Notes under the pieces: model-generated
Seen by the model: the letters and a program-made list of their open reading frames with translations, nothing else
Told to the model about the DNA's origin: nothing
Database searches by the model: none
Position numbers and translations under genes: made by a program
Origin: Carettochelys insculpta
Taxonomy: Eukaryota; Chordata; Testudines; Carettochelyidae
NCBI RefSeq assembly: GCF_033958435.1
Contig: NC_134150.1
Coordinates: 40,171,501-40,235,500 of the forward strand
DNA length: 64,000 nt
Direction of reading: 5' to 3'
Shown here: in pieces, positions 35,770 to 47,321 of the stretch
Position numbering within the stretch: position 1 is the stretch's first letter
Layout of the letters: the number at the start of each line of letters is the position of its first letter

Positions 35770-36397
35770 TAAGAATGGTGCAAGTATAATCCATCTCTTA
35801 TTGGTACACCAGAGGGTGGGATTAAAGGGGAGGCACATGACCTTCCCAGGTGATCCTCCACATGATTCCGCCCTGCCCAAGGCCCCAGGTCCCCATGTTC
35901 TCCCCATCCATTCGTCATGATTCATTCCACATTACTGGTGCGTGTGTCTCAGTTCTCCTCCCGCTGCGCCAGAAACTTTGGAACCGCAGCAGTAAAAGAA
36001 GCAGAATGTGGGGTCTCTGCGTGCTCCTCCAGCACTGATCTATTGCTACCAGCCGCTCTCAGCCGTTCCATACGGCTGCATCTGTCTGGGGTCTGTATAG
36101 CAGCCCCACCAGAGGACATGGCTGGGGGCAGTACAGACACACTGGAGGAGATGCCAGCATCCCCAGAGAAAAAAACTCTGCATAATAAATTATTAATAAT
36201 GAAACAATGCCAGAGTATACCACTGCCACCCCCTCCCGCTATAAAACGGCACCTTCACTGTCTCATTAGCAGACCTCTCCTCATTGGAGGTGCAGGTTTA
36301 CGGAGCTATAACTTCTTGGATGTGGATTTTCCTCCCCCACAGCTCCCACTATTTTGTCCAGAGAGTTGATAAATGCGATAAAAGAGTTTCTAGAGTT

Positions 36398-36433
36398 ACA
36401 CACACACACACGCGCGTGCATGCACACACACAG
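36398..36433. repeat. CA/CG microsatellite
   Basis: An (AC)n run passes into GCGCGTGCATGC and back to (AC)n, an imperfect dinucleotide repeat. Confidence 0.85.
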
Positions 36434-36951
36434 GGTTTATGGTTGTTTTGATTTTTTTGTGCAGCTAGAACATCTAAAACTAGCGCCGATCTTAAAGTAT
36501 GTAATTCACCTAACTAATAGGATTACTATGTGGTATTTCAGATGGAAAAGTAAGTATAGATATGTAAAGTCCTGAAAATACTGCTTCTTAAATATCCTTT
36601 AAAAATTCTTACCCTTTGTATCTACGCAAATATAAAAAAATGGAGTGTGTGGAGGGTGGAATCCCATGAACAGCCACATAGTGGAGAGAGAAGACACTTT
36701 CCGCCCCTAAGGAGATAAAAATGCATTCTTGAAGAAGTCTTGATTACATATTGACCCAAAAGAGTCAATGAATCCAGCGGAGCCAGTCCTGTCCCCTTAG
36801 GAAAACTGGAGACAGTCCGTCATCTCTCATGATAAAGCCATTTGTTCCTTAACTGCTTCACTGCTGGTGAATATTGTGAGTCTGAGATTGTGGCAGGCTG
36901 CTGAAAAAGCCAGTTACACTCTAAGCCAGACTGAACACATGGATCATATTA

Positions 36952-37277
36952 CAGGTGGAACCTCTGTAATTAGGAACTCTTTTCAGCCAGTAACCTCTAT
37001 AATGCAGCATTGTTTTAGTTAGCCAGACGACCACTTATCATGGGTGTGGACAAGTTTCCTGTGTTCCCATAAAGTTTGTTTCCAGCCACCAGTCCCAGCT
37101 CTCAGTGTTCTGTGCTGTTATTTGGCTGCAATTTGCCCCTCAATGTCTTCTAAAGCCCAGTAAGCAGTGGAAACATTGGTAATGTGCTAAAAAATACTGG
37201 CCTCCCATGGTCTGGCAAATTCTCTCATCCGGCATCAGTCAGGTCCTGAGGGTGCCGGACTAGAAAGGTTCAACCTC
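36952..37277. mobile_element. Tigger/mariner-like MITE, copy C (TA duplication)
   Basis: The left end CAGGTGGAACCTCTGTAATT and right end GACTAGAAAGGTTCAACCTC are flanked by TA at 36950-36951 and 37278-37279. Internal sequence aligns with the copies at 1-339 and 3861-4180, including TTAGCCAGACGACCACTTATCA. Confidence 0.8.
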
Positions 37278-37499
37278 TACTTAATGTCCCAAGTATGGGC
37301 TAGTAAAGTGCACCTGCGGTAGCAATGAACGGATGTGCTCTGCCATGAGCTGCCCCAGCCTGAGTTCTCGGTAGGTCACATTTACTTCTTGCATCTTGTC
37401 TCAAGCTTTAATTAACCAGCTGCTTTTCAAGGTGTCTTTGTGCAACACCAGTGATCCTGCCTAGGCATCACAATTCTTAAATAACAGCTATGGTTTTCA

Positions 37500-37700
37500 A
37501 ACACGGCTACTTAAAGTTAAGTCTCCAAAACCAGGCTTAGGTGCCTAATACAGGTGTAATAAAGGTGTCCTGATTTCATGGATGCCAGAAACTGGAATTA
37601 TGAGCATTTGGCACCTACAGATGTTTGGATGTTTGGCTGCTTTGCTTATGTACTTACTTACAGAGTTAGGTGCCTACCTCTACACACCTAAATTTGCAGA
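37500..37700. repeat. Ancient amniote repeat ('TTAGGTGCCTAA' type)
   Basis: GCTTAGGTGCCTAATACAGG, AGTTAGGTGCCTACCTCTAC and CACCTAAATTTGCAGATTTTGGCCC are motifs I recognise as a frequent interspersed repeat of turtles, crocodilians and birds. The class is unknown to me. Confidence 0.4.
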
Positions 37701-40098
37701 TTTTGGCCCATAACAATCCGGAATCTGGGCTTCAGCTCTGTAAACTATATCTGATACACGGCGAAGCACTGGTGAGATTCTTCTGCAAAAGTGACTTTGT
37801 CTGTTGGAAGTAATGACTCAGGTACTTTTATTTAATCACTTAATCCAAATGAACATAGCAGTGTTGGACAGAGTCACAAAGCCTTTGCTACAGAATCAGA
37901 TACTTCAATAGCCTACTCAGCAAGAGACCCCGGGGGGAGCTCCCCAACACTTTAGGTGCTTTGAGCTCTCTTATGGGGAATTAATCTTAAATATCCATTG
38001 CCAGGCAGGGAATTGGTCTCAGCTTTCTAAGCCGTAAATGATGGGATCAAATCTGAGTCAGATCTAAGCAAAGGGAGATGGGAGGAAAGTGGGGGAAACA
38101 AAGCATAAGGATGATGGACTAGCTTATGCTATCTGTGCTCATAAAAAAAACCCTCAGTGACAAATGGCAGAGTTCAGTCTTGTAACAGCCATGTCTATCA
38201 GGCCGGACAGATTCACTGCACCTAACACATTGCAGTCACAATATTTATCTGTCAAGGATGGCATGCAAGGTCTCAAATGAAAGCTTACGTCACACTGATC
38301 ATCATAGTCTTTGCAAGATATATATAGGGCTGGTGTGTAAGGAGTTTGTTACCCATTAATCTTTTAAATCAGGTAGGAAGGCAGTGTTGACATACAGGTT
38401 TTACTGCCAGACTAATCGTTTATTCACCTATCGCTGCCTGATAGGAATTTAATCACTGTAAAGCCAACACAAACAAAGCCTCATTTACTCACGAAAGTCA
38501 ACAGGACAACCGGGTGAGCAGGGAGAAGGGAGGATGTGGAACCAGCAGAAGTGTGGGGTGAGAATGTGGAGCCAGAGCCCCATCCTGTCTTATTGACAAA
38601 ACAGTAAGAAGCAAGAAAACATTTTAGCAGCCGTTTACTGAGGAAACCTCTGAAAGGTGTGTCATATTGATGAAGTAACCAGGAACCTGGTAAGGACTGA
38701 AAACCAGTAAGGTCTTACATTTTGGTTAGGTAACCAGCTCAGCTCCCAGTATTCTAACTACTGTTCATTTAAATCTCAGTTCTCTATTAATAAACTTACT
38801 GTTGCGATTATAACTGCATCTTGCTGCTGTGGTACAAAGCAGGGTGAGAATCCCTAGTGGAATCAAACATGCTGAAGCACATGCCGTTGTCTGGAGGTAA
38901 CCAGGAAGATAAAGCAAAGTCTGGCAGAGCCCAGAAGAGAGTGTTTGAGTGGCTGATGGGTTGGCAAGGTCAGAGAGCTGAAGTTTAGGTACCCTGAGAA
39001 AGTCTCCCTTGGGACTTCCACTCCTGAATGGCCTGAGAACGTATCACACCTCACTGAGATCAATGGGAATTTAACTATTGACTCCACATTGAGCAAGCTG
39101 GACTGCAGGCTTCTAAATGTCTTTGAGGATCTGGGTGTTAGGGCCTTATCCTTTAGCTGTGGTGAATCCCAGGACTTCAGATGAAATCAGCAAAGTACAG
39201 AGAATTGTGTGAATATCAGAAGTGGGGTTTTGGCATCTGTTGAAATCCCTGGGAGAAGCCTCTTCTACATTCTTGACCAGGATACAGGATCTGCCTCCTC
39301 TTTACTCCTTTGGAGGGTCTATACTGATCCCACTCCATGGTGGGAGTATTTACTGCAGGAGTATTCACACAGCACAGACTACAGGTAGACACGACCAATA
39401 AAGCACAGAGTTTTGGACCTCATTTGCGAGCCTCAGCGCCCTCATGGAGGAGCTGTTTGGTAACACTGGTGTGTACTTTTGCTTTGCTTCTGTTCAGGGC
39501 TGGCCCGAGAGCTTTTGGCACCCCAAGTAAACTATGGTTTTGCCACTTCCCCACATTCACTATGGAGAAGAATGAAGTCTGCAATGAAATTACCTTTCTT
39601 TGGTTGGCATTTGAAGTGAACAATGTAAAACAATTATTAATTTTTTCTACTTTTCTTTAATCCGAACACAATTACACTGTATATGGTAAAGCTCCCAGTA
39701 GCTGACACTTTAAAATTTTAACCATGATGAGTTGTACATGGTGTTTCTGGTCAGTGGTGTAAACAGCTGCATTTCAAGTTGCAACTGGCTTACTTCAGGA
39801 TCATGGCTTGGAACACGGTGGAGCAGCTGTTGGCGGATCGCTGACCAGCTTTTCTAAGCACCGCACAACACTGGCTCAACAGTATGACTGGCCAGCACTG
39901 GGCTACTGGGAATGACTGAACTGCCAGACCCCAACCCTCCACGTAGCAAAGCCAGGTGGTGCTCTATGCTGTGACACATTTTAACTGAATTACACACACA
40001 GCTGTGCTCCACAATGTGAAACAAATAACATCTGACACAGCAACGAGGCACTGTTGTACAAGTACAATATATGATACTTTTATTTATAAGGGATTACA
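37701..40098. other. Intronic sequence, nothing recognised
   Basis: AT-rich, low in recognisable repeats, with few open frames. It is one of the longer stretches of apparently unique intron. 42.25-43.08 kb is similar. Confidence 0.4.
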
Positions 40099-40100
40099 TA

Positions 40101-40385
40101 CAGGAGAACCCCAATTATCCAACAGTCAATTAACCGTTGCCTCTCTTTACCCGACATACTCCAGCAACTGGCTCTGATTAGACAGCCCTTCAGCAGCTGG
40201 CCCACTCTGCCAGCCCCATGGCAGACAGGCCCACTCTACCAGGCCCAGGCATCTGGCCCCAGGGCAGCCTGCCCCGCCTTGGCGGCTGGTCCCCCAGCAG
40301 TATGTCTGGCCCTCCATTATCTGATCTTTTGGGTTATCTAACCGATCTTCAATCCCATTTAGCTCAGGTAATTGGGGTTCTACTG
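40101..40385. mobile_element. Tigger/mariner-like MITE, different subfamily (TA duplication)
   Basis: The left end CAGGAGAACCCCAATTATCC and right end GGTAATTGGGGTTCTACTG are inverted repeats with TA at 40099-40100 and 40386-40387. The interior is unrelated to the three other Tigger-like copies and is GC-rich in its middle. Confidence 0.8.
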
Positions 40386-41029
40386 TATTAATATGTTTTT
40401 TTTAAATTCACTTCCGTCTAATTTGGCAGCCTAGGCAACCGTCTCGTTCACCTGTTTGGTTGTGCCAGCCCTGTTGGGTTCACCCTAAGGTTAAGAAAAA
40501 ATAAAAAAAGTTTGTTTGCCTGGGAAGTGCAGACTCAGAGAAGAGTGGCCTTTAATTTCACATAATTTTGCAAAACAGTGTTTCCCACAATGCAAATGTT
40601 TTTGACCAAATGTTTGGTTTTTTTCCCCCTCACATCAAAAGTGTGAAAAATACATCATGCCATCTGCTTTCAACACAGAGGCAACTCATTTGAGCACAAA
40701 CCTGTTTTGGTCAGATGAGTTACCTTTGCAGATTTGTTTTCTTGGCGATGGGTCTGATTTCCATTTGGTAACAAAATGCAGAGAAAGTAGAGAGCAAGCC
40801 TTTTGCATACTTTCCTTCCTCAAACTCTACTTTGCCCTTTAATTCAAGCTAGGTCAGGATTGAGCTAAAACCATTCAAGCTTTGCTTGGTTTGAATTTTG
40901 CCTTGTTTGCTCATAAAACCATGAATCTGCTGTAAACTTAGGTTAAGCCTGCAGATACATAAATCCTCTCACACCAAGCCAGGGCAGAGTTCCAGATACA
41001 TATGATAGGGTTGACACCCACAGCTCTGG

Positions 41030-41560
41030 TTGCATGCATCTGAGCTCTCTCCCCTCTGGTAACCTCTTCCAGTGGTTCTCAGGTGGTTTCTCTAGGCCAG
41101 CCTGGACTCAGCCTTTACATAGTCTCTGTCTTAGTATGGAGCTGTATCCCCAGGGCTTCCCCCCAAAGGCACTGTTGCCCTGGAGCTCTCCCCAGGCTGT
41201 CCTCACAGTCTCTGCAGCCAGCCAGGCACTCCATCCATGCTTCCCAGCCCATTTGCAAACTGTCCTTGACTTGGTTGGAGCAGCTAGCCAAGAGCCTCTC
41301 GCTCCACCAGTCCCTTCCCCTGCTCAGCTGTCGTGTTGCAGTTCCCTTCAGAAGCTGGGCATGCAATCTGTTCTCCTCCAGGTCCCAGTGGCAGCTCAAG
41401 CCAGCAACTCTCTTTCTGTTCCTCTAGTCTGTCACTCTTTTTTATATGGCTCTTCTGGGCAGTGATTGGTTGCGTCCCGTGCAACCACTCTAGACTGCTT
41501 GGAGGACTTCTCCACTGCTCTGATCCTGGGATGGGCATGGCAGAGCTCTGAAGTGTCCAG
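41030..41560. repeat. Possible LTR-like repeat block
   Basis: The composition is C/T-rich, with TCTCCCCTCTGGTAACCTCT, AGCTGGGCATGCAATCTG and TTTTATATGGCTCTTCTGGG. It is similar in style to the blocks at 4.9 and 24.6 kb. Open frames on both strands are uninformative. Confidence 0.3.
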
Positions 41561-42124
41561 TGGGTCACAATACCTAATGAACATCCTGAATGTCTCTTTC
41601 CCCAGACAAAGCTTTGAGTGGCCTGTTGGCATTCCAGAAAGCCAGATTCTTCCTTTCAAATCTATTCTGTCTTCTTATTACTTCGAGCAGATAAGACCAG
41701 GCTGTAATGCCAAGCTGAGGTACTATCTGCCCCCGCCTCCGCTCTATTGGCATCGGCCAAATTGCAACAGATCTGTAAAGATCTGCAGAACTTTGGTTGG
41801 TTGTTATTTTCTCGCCCCGTCAATTCTGCCTTCCAGTTTGACAAGCTGCCCAGTAATCAGGGATAAGTGGAATAGTTGGCAAGAGGCGGAAAGGAGGGTG
41901 GAGAAGAATCAGAACCAGCCCCAATTGTGCTCCCCTGTCCACCTCAAGCAAAGCTGGGTTGTCACTCTACCCAATTATGAGCATTTAGGATGACCTTGCC
42001 TTCCAACCGCAGGTGCCCTCGCCGGCTCTGCCCCAGGTAAAATCCCTACTACCGATTTCTGAATGAATGACCTGATACTCTACAATTAGCTTAAATATTT
42101 GGAGCCACTGCTATAGCGTATCAT

Positions 42125-42250
42125 GCATTGTTTGTCAAGTTATCATGGTGGCACCTTGGAGGGCAGTGTTCAGTTGTGCTTGGCACTGTCTGGAAACCAA
42201 CTAAGGCACAGACCCTGTCCAGAAGAATTTAGGGACTGAGTAGGGGGAAG
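42125..42250. repeat. Ancient amniote repeat fragment
   Basis: GTGCTTGGCACTGTCTGGAA then CTAAGGCACAGACCCTGTCC and AGAAGAATTTAGG resemble a widespread amniote repeat, of MIR or L2/L3 3' type. The class is not certain. Confidence 0.4.
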
Positions 42251-43084
42251 AGGCCACAAGTGGGGATAACAATGGAGAGGGAAGAGCAATGGTAGCCAGT
42301 CCTCATCAGAACATGTGGTCGTGTAAGCTAGCTATGTGCATGATCAGCAGCCTTGTGATCAGATTAGAGAGATGAACAAACAAGAACTATTCCTGTTTTG
42401 GAATTTCTATATTTTCATCTCTGTCCATGTCTGATACCTTCCCTGTCCTCACCCGCTGCTTTCTCACTCAGCTACCACTTCCCACACTTAGATCTGTTCC
42501 CAGTCCTTTATTTTTAATGACAATTTCCTGCACACCTGATGCCAGCAGCTTCAGCTCAAAACAACAGCTGCTGTTAGAGATGTGCTTGTACCAAAGGGCA
42601 AAATTAAATCTTATTTTTATTGTTGTGTCTCGGAGGTTACAGGGTGGCTTTTTGGATGAGGAGTTTTACAGCAGCAGTTACTGAAAGCTTGTGGTCTAGT
42701 CAGTCTGTAACCATATGACATTTAGAGCACTGGGATATTAAAGCAAATTCCAATAACTTTTTAGAATATGACGTTAGTGTTGGGTTGGAAGTATAGTCTT
42801 GTTACTGCAGTAAGATTATAGTACGTATTGTTAGGGTTGTCAGTTCCTTTCAGCTAATAGAGGATATTAGTAGTTAATCATACCTGACGGCTGTTTTAAG
42901 CCCTTTCATATCAAAGGATCCCCTACTCTTCATAGATATAGACAGGAATCATTCCATCCAAATGCAGTCACTTCTGGGGCAGAACACAACAACTGTTTAC
43001 CAGCACACAGGAATGCTACATGCAGTTTAGGGCAGGACGCCAAGAAAAAATAGTTTATTTACTGGAAACTGTGTGGGAATTGTA

Positions 43085-43267
43085 ATTGGGTCAACTCATC
43101 ACCACAGCGCCTCCTGCTGGTCACTCTGGGAATCAGTTCCATTTATGTATGTGTTGCCTTCTGGCTGGTGTCTCACCCCTCATCCGTTCTGATTCCCAGG
43201 GTGTCTCTGTGGACCCATATTTCTTCCCGGACTGCGGTGTCCTCTTTCTGACACTGCCCTCCAGCAA
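43085..43267. repeat. LTR-like repeat, left part (split by Penelope element)
   Basis: CGCCTCCTGCTGGTCACTCT, CACCCCTCATCCGTTCTGAT and CGGACTGCGGTGTCCTCTTT resemble the block at 4940-5100 (ATCTCCTGCTGGTTGTTCTG...). It appears to continue at about 45205-45760 beyond the Penelope insertion. LTR identity is a guess from composition and recurrence. No coding region is attached. Confidence 0.4.
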
Positions 43268-45205
43268 ATCAAAAAGCAGTCAAGTAGCACTTTAAAGACT
43301 AGCAATGTAGTTTATTAGGTGAGCTTTTGTGGGACAGACCCACTTCTTCAGACCACAGCCAGACCAGAACAGACTCAATATTTAAGGCACAGAGAAGCAA
43401 AAACAGTAAGCAAGGAGAACAAATCAGAAAAAGACAATCAAGGTGAGCAAATCAGAGAGTGGAGGGGTGGGGGGGGAAGGTCAAGAATTAGATTATGCCA
43501 AGTATGCAGATGAGCCCCTATAGTGACTCAGAAAGTTCCCGTCCCGGTTTAAACCATGTGTTAGTGTGCCAAATTTGAATATAAAAGCCAGCTCGGCCGT
43601 TTCTCTTTGAAGAACGGTGCGAAAGCTCTTTTTCAGTAACACACATACCTTTAGGTCATTAATAGAATGCCCCATTCCATTAAAATGTTGACTATCTGGT
43701 TTGTGGATCTGGAGTGTTTTGATGTCTGTTTTGTGCCCATTAACCCTTTGTCTAAGGGAGTTAGAAGTCTGTCCAATATACAAAGCATCTGGGCATTGTT
43801 GGCACACGATGGCATATATGATGTTAGTAGAGGAGCATGAGAAAGTGCCTGTGATTCTGTGAGTAACCTGGTTAGGTCCAGTGATGGTATTTCCAGAGAA
43901 GATATGGGGACAAAGCTGGCAGTGGGCTTTGTTGCAAGGAAAGGTTCCAGGACTGGTGTTCCTGGGGTATAGACTGTGGCTGTTAGTGAGGATCCTCATA
44001 AGGTTGGGAGGTTGTCTGTAGGAGAGAACAGGCATGTCACCCAGGGCCTTCCGGAGTGTGGCATCCTGATTAAGGATAGGTTGTAGGTCTTTAATAATTC
44101 GTGGCAGTGGTCTGAGTTGGGGGCTGTAGCTGATGATCAGTGGTGTTCTGTTCTTAGCTTTTCCGGGCCGATCTTGGAGTAGCTGGTCTCTGGGTATTCG
44201 TCTGGCCCTGTCGATTTGTTTTTTCACTTCTCCTGGTGGGTAATTCAGGTTTATGAATATTTGGTAAAGATCTTGTAGTTTTTGGTCTCTGTCAGTTGGA
44301 TCAGAGCAAATGTGATTGTATCTAAGAGCTTGACTGTAAACAATGGATCTAGTCACGTGTGCAGGGTGGAAGCTAGAAGGGTGTAGACAAGTATAGCGAT
44401 CAGTAGGTTTTTGGTACAGTGTGGTACTGATCAGGCCATCCTTGATTAGTACTGTAGTGTCCAGGAAATGTATCTCTTGCATGTTGTAATTGAGGCGTAA
44501 ATTGATGGTGGGGTGTAGATTGTTAAAGTCTCTGTGGAATTCTTCTAGAGAATCTGTACCATGGGTGCAAATCATAAAGATGTCATCAATGTATCTTAAG
44601 TAGAGGAGGGGTAATAGTGGACAAGAGCTGAGGAATCGTTGTTCCAGGTCAGCCATAAATATATTAGCATATTGTGGGGCCATGCGGGTGCCCATAGCAG
44701 TTCTACTAATCTGGAGGTATAAATTGTCCCCAAATCGGAAATGATTGTGTGTGAGAACACAGTTACAGAGGTCAGAGACCAGACTGGCTGTGGTGGCATC
44801 AGGGATGGTATTCCTGTTTGCTTGTAATCCATCTTTATGTGGAATATTAGTGTACAGAGCCTCTGCATCCATTGTGGCAAGGATGGCATTATCAGGAACT
44901 TTTCTGATGTATTGTAATTTCCTCAGGAAGTCGGTGGTATCTCGGATATAGCTGGGAGTGTTGGTGGCATAGGGTTTGAGGAGGGAGTCCACGTAACTGG
45001 ATAGTCCAGTGGTAAGGGTGCCAATACCTGAAATGATAGAGTGTCCAGGGTTTCCAGGTTTGCGGTTTTTGGGAAGTAAATAGAATAATCCAGGCTGGGG
45101 CTCAGATGGTGTGTCTGAGTGAATGAGGTCCTGAGTAGCAGCAGGGAGTTCCTTCAGTAGTTGTAATTTCCTTTGGAATTCCACCACCCTGTTCTTGTCC
45201 CCTTC
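43268..45205 (-). mobile_element. Penelope-like element, near-intact 3' part, minus strand
   Basis: The coding frame is followed downstream (towards lower coordinates) by a tail with CTGAAGAAGTGGGTCTGTCC, CACAAAAGCTCACCTAATAA and GTCTTTAAAGTGCTACTTGA. The same tail occurs on the second Penelope copy at 27.2-28.2 kb, which shows it belongs to the element. The left limit is the end of tail homology at about 43268. The right limit is uncertain: I place it near 45205, where the flank starts to look like the LTR-like repeat also seen left of 43262. A short CAGCAA occurs at both edges and may be the core of a target duplication, but it is too short to be decisive. Confidence 0.75.
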
Positions 45206-45373
45206 TGGGGTATCAGCAAGCCTCAGTTGATACACCTGCCACTGTAGCCAGTCTGCGTAGCCATCCTCCTCGGTTGCAAGGTTTAGTGGAAGTGGGGGGC
45301 CCCAGGCTTGCCCGCTACTCTGGGTCTCAGCCCCAGGGTGCTGTGGCAGCCGCCATGTCCTGTCCTCCTTCAT
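43493..45373 (-). CDS. Penelope-like retroelement polyprotein: reverse transcriptase plus GIY-YIG endonuclease
   Basis: This is an uninterrupted 626-codon frame. Reverse transcriptase signatures occur in order: FYLLPKNRKPGNPG (residues 97-110), motif A TMDAEALYTNIPH (167-179, Asp169), motif B TAMGTRMAPQYAN (225-237) and motif C YIDDIF (261-266, the catalytic Asp pair). A Cys/His-rich linker follows (C480, C485, C488, C513, C524, C527). It leads into a GIY-YIG nuclease: IIY at 518-520, LYIGQT at 531-536, Arg541/Arg543, His547, and a candidate catalytic Glu at 591 or 594. RT followed by GIY-YIG defines canonical Penelope-like elements. The N-terminal block with a KPADKG-like motif, expected upstream of FYLLPK, is missing. 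Residues 1 to about 58 look like antisense reading of the flanking older repeat, so the element is probably 5' truncated and the true element frame starts near residue 60. Activity is not shown, but no stop or frameshift breaks the catalytic regions. Confidence 0.9.
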   Translation of the reverse strand: MKEDRTWRLPQHPGAETQSSGQAWGPPLPLNLATEEDGYADWLQWQVYQLRLADTPEGDKNRVVEFQRKLQLLKELPAATQDLIHSDTPSEPQPGLFYLLPKNRKPGNPGHSIISGIGTLTTGLSSYVDSLLKPYATNTPSYIRDTTDFLRKLQYIRKVPDNAILATMDAEALYTNIPHKDGLQANRNTIPDATTASLVSDLCNCVLTHNHFRFGDNLYLQISRTAMGTRMAPQYANIFMADLEQRFLSSCPLLPLLYLRYIDDIFMICTHGTDSLEEFHRDFNNLHPTINLRLNYNMQEIHFLDTTVLIKDGLISTTLYQKPTDRYTCLHPSSFHPAHVTRSIVYSQALRYNHICSDPTDRDQKLQDLYQIFINLNYPPGEVKKQIDRARRIPRDQLLQDRPGKAKNRTPLIISYSPQLRPLPRIIKDLQPILNQDATLRKALGDMPVLSYRQPPNLMRILTNSHSLYPRNTSPGTFPCNKAHCQLCPHIFSGNTITGPNQVTHRITGTFSCSSTNIIYAIVCQQCPDALYIGQTSNSLRQRVNGHKTDIKTLQIHKPDSQHFNGMGHSINDLKVCVLLKKSFRTVLQRETAELAFIFKFGTLTHGLNRDGNFLSHYRGSSAYLA

Positions 45374-45760
45374 TCAACTTAAGTGCTCACATTGCTCCCT
45401 GGGCCTTTTCCCCGTGACCCTTGCACCTTCTTGGCCCTTGTGTCAAGATCACAGCCTGGCAGTTCTCAGGCCGGGGGCTCCTCTGAGCCCATACAGCACC
45501 GCTCTATCAAAGGTGCTTCTCAAGGAGAACTAGTCCTGCCCCTTCACTGGTCAGGACCCCGCTGCCCTCTGCTCCGCTCAGTAGCTTTTAATGTCAGGAC
45601 TGCCCCAGCAAGCCACCCTTGGAATGGTTCCCTAGAAGCCTCTCCCAGATTGGCAGGGGTTTGCACAGGCTCCCTCCAGCCTGCTTTTAACCCCTCCCTT
45701 GCCAGAGTGAGGCGGCCATCCCATTACACGAATGTGGGCAGGCGCAAGCTGGTTAACCAA
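45205..45760. repeat. LTR-like repeat, right part
   Basis: GGGGCCCCAGGCTTGCCCGC, CTCCCTGGGCCTTTTCCCCG, GATCACAGCCTGGCAGTTCT and CCTCCCTTGCCAGAGTGAGG form a C/T-rich repeat that I recognise only as a recurrent turtle sequence. Antisense reading of its first part supplies about the first 58 codons of the Penelope frame. Confidence 0.4.
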
Positions 45761-47321
45761 CTGAGATTTTTCACCAGAACACAGGGATTAACGCCCCTAT
45801 ATTTGAAGAAAAAAAAAATGTCAACCACAACACCACCACAAGAGCAGGACTGTCATTTTACACCTGCTCTAGAAGGCAGCATGTCCAGCCCCACTGTACC
45901 CCTAGCACCATGCGGGGACTGGAATCGGGGAGAAGACCACCACTGACATGCGTATCTGTAAACAAGGCCAGCACCTTCCCTCACCACACTCTTAACATGT
46001 TGGCTAGGGTGACCATGGTCCTATGGCAAATACGGGACACCGAGGATGGTGGGGCTGCTGTCCCATGTCAGGGCCCCTTGGCGATGAGGGTTACTGCCCC
46101 ATGGTTAGGCACTGGAGATGGGAGCTCTACAGCCTTTCGATGAGAGGAAGTGGAGGATGGGGGCTCCTGACTGGGGAGTGTGGTTGACGAAAATAGGCTC
46201 TCTGCAGCCTTCTGGCCTCCCTGGGGAACAGGGTAGCTGCCCACAGAGGAGCTTCCCCACCGCAGGATCTGCCTCCCCATGGTGTGCTGAGGAATCGGGC
46301 AGCTGCCCCATGGAAAAGCTCCCCTGCAGCAGGAGCTGCCTTCCCAAGACATGGGGCACCATGGAATTGGGTATTTGCCTGCAGTGGAAGCTGCTGCCCC
46401 GGGATACCAGGTGCCGGGGAACAGGAGCCTCCCAAAATATGGGACAGTTTGCCCATTTTCTTAAAAAAGTTGGGACGCCTGCGAGGCAATTTAAATAAGG
46501 GATTGTCCTGGGAAGAATGGGACAGATGGTCACTGAAGTATTAGCTAATATTGTCTACATCCTCCACTAGAGAGAAGACCTTAATCAGCAGCAGCACTGC
46601 CTGCAGCATTAGACAGCCTGGCTCCTTGCGTGTAGAGCAGCTCACAACCACGAGTGCCTCCTTCAGGGCAGACTGTCAAAAACAGGGAAGACACCTCAAA
46701 CTGCTGGTATGTTCTAGTATTAGATGTCTTCAAGCCAGGAACAAATGAGAACTCCTGGATCATGCCACCATTCTTAGCATGGAGTCACAGACAGTCCTCT
46801 TAGCTGGTTCAGTCTACCTGGGTGATAAACGGTCCATTACACCGCCATTCACACAATATTCAGGTTGTTTTCAGTCCCCAGAGACTTGTAACTTACCCCA
46901 GATCAGTAGGCACCCTAACTCTTATACCAAAACCAGCATCTTCTAGTCATTCTCTTAATAAACTTCCTGTAGGTTTATTGACTACGAAAAACAAATGAGT
47001 TATGCACAGGTTAAATCATGCGAACACATGCACATCCAGATGAGTTACCATCTAAATCCTAAGAGCAGCAGAGTCGTAGAGATCTGTCGGCTCAAAGTAT
47101 CTTTCAGAGCAGACCAGGAGATACCACCTGGGGAGCACTGGTTTGATTTTTCTGGCCCTGTGAGAGTTTAAAGAGCAAAGATATGGGAAAAAATCTTCAT
47201 GTCAACTATCTTTAGTTCTTTCTTCTAAAGGATGGGGCCAAGGCCTTTTACTTACTGTTCCCGATGGGTGGCTTGGACAGTTAAAGTTTCTGTCCTATAA
47301 TGCCCCATTTAAATGTTTCAG

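Noticed and set aside
36398..36433. Alternating purine-pyrimidine run considered as a functional Z-DNA site
   Set aside because: It is an ordinary imperfect CA microsatellite. Function cannot be argued from sequence alone.
36532..36553. TATTTCAG-ATGGAAAA-GTAAGT, a possible 8-base microexon
   Set aside because: Both splice words are common by chance in AT-rich intron, and nothing supports an 8-base coding exon here.
45383..45946. 187-codon open frame on the plus strand next to the Penelope element
   Set aside because: It mostly covers the recurrent LTR-like repeat and looks like a chance opening rather than a gene.
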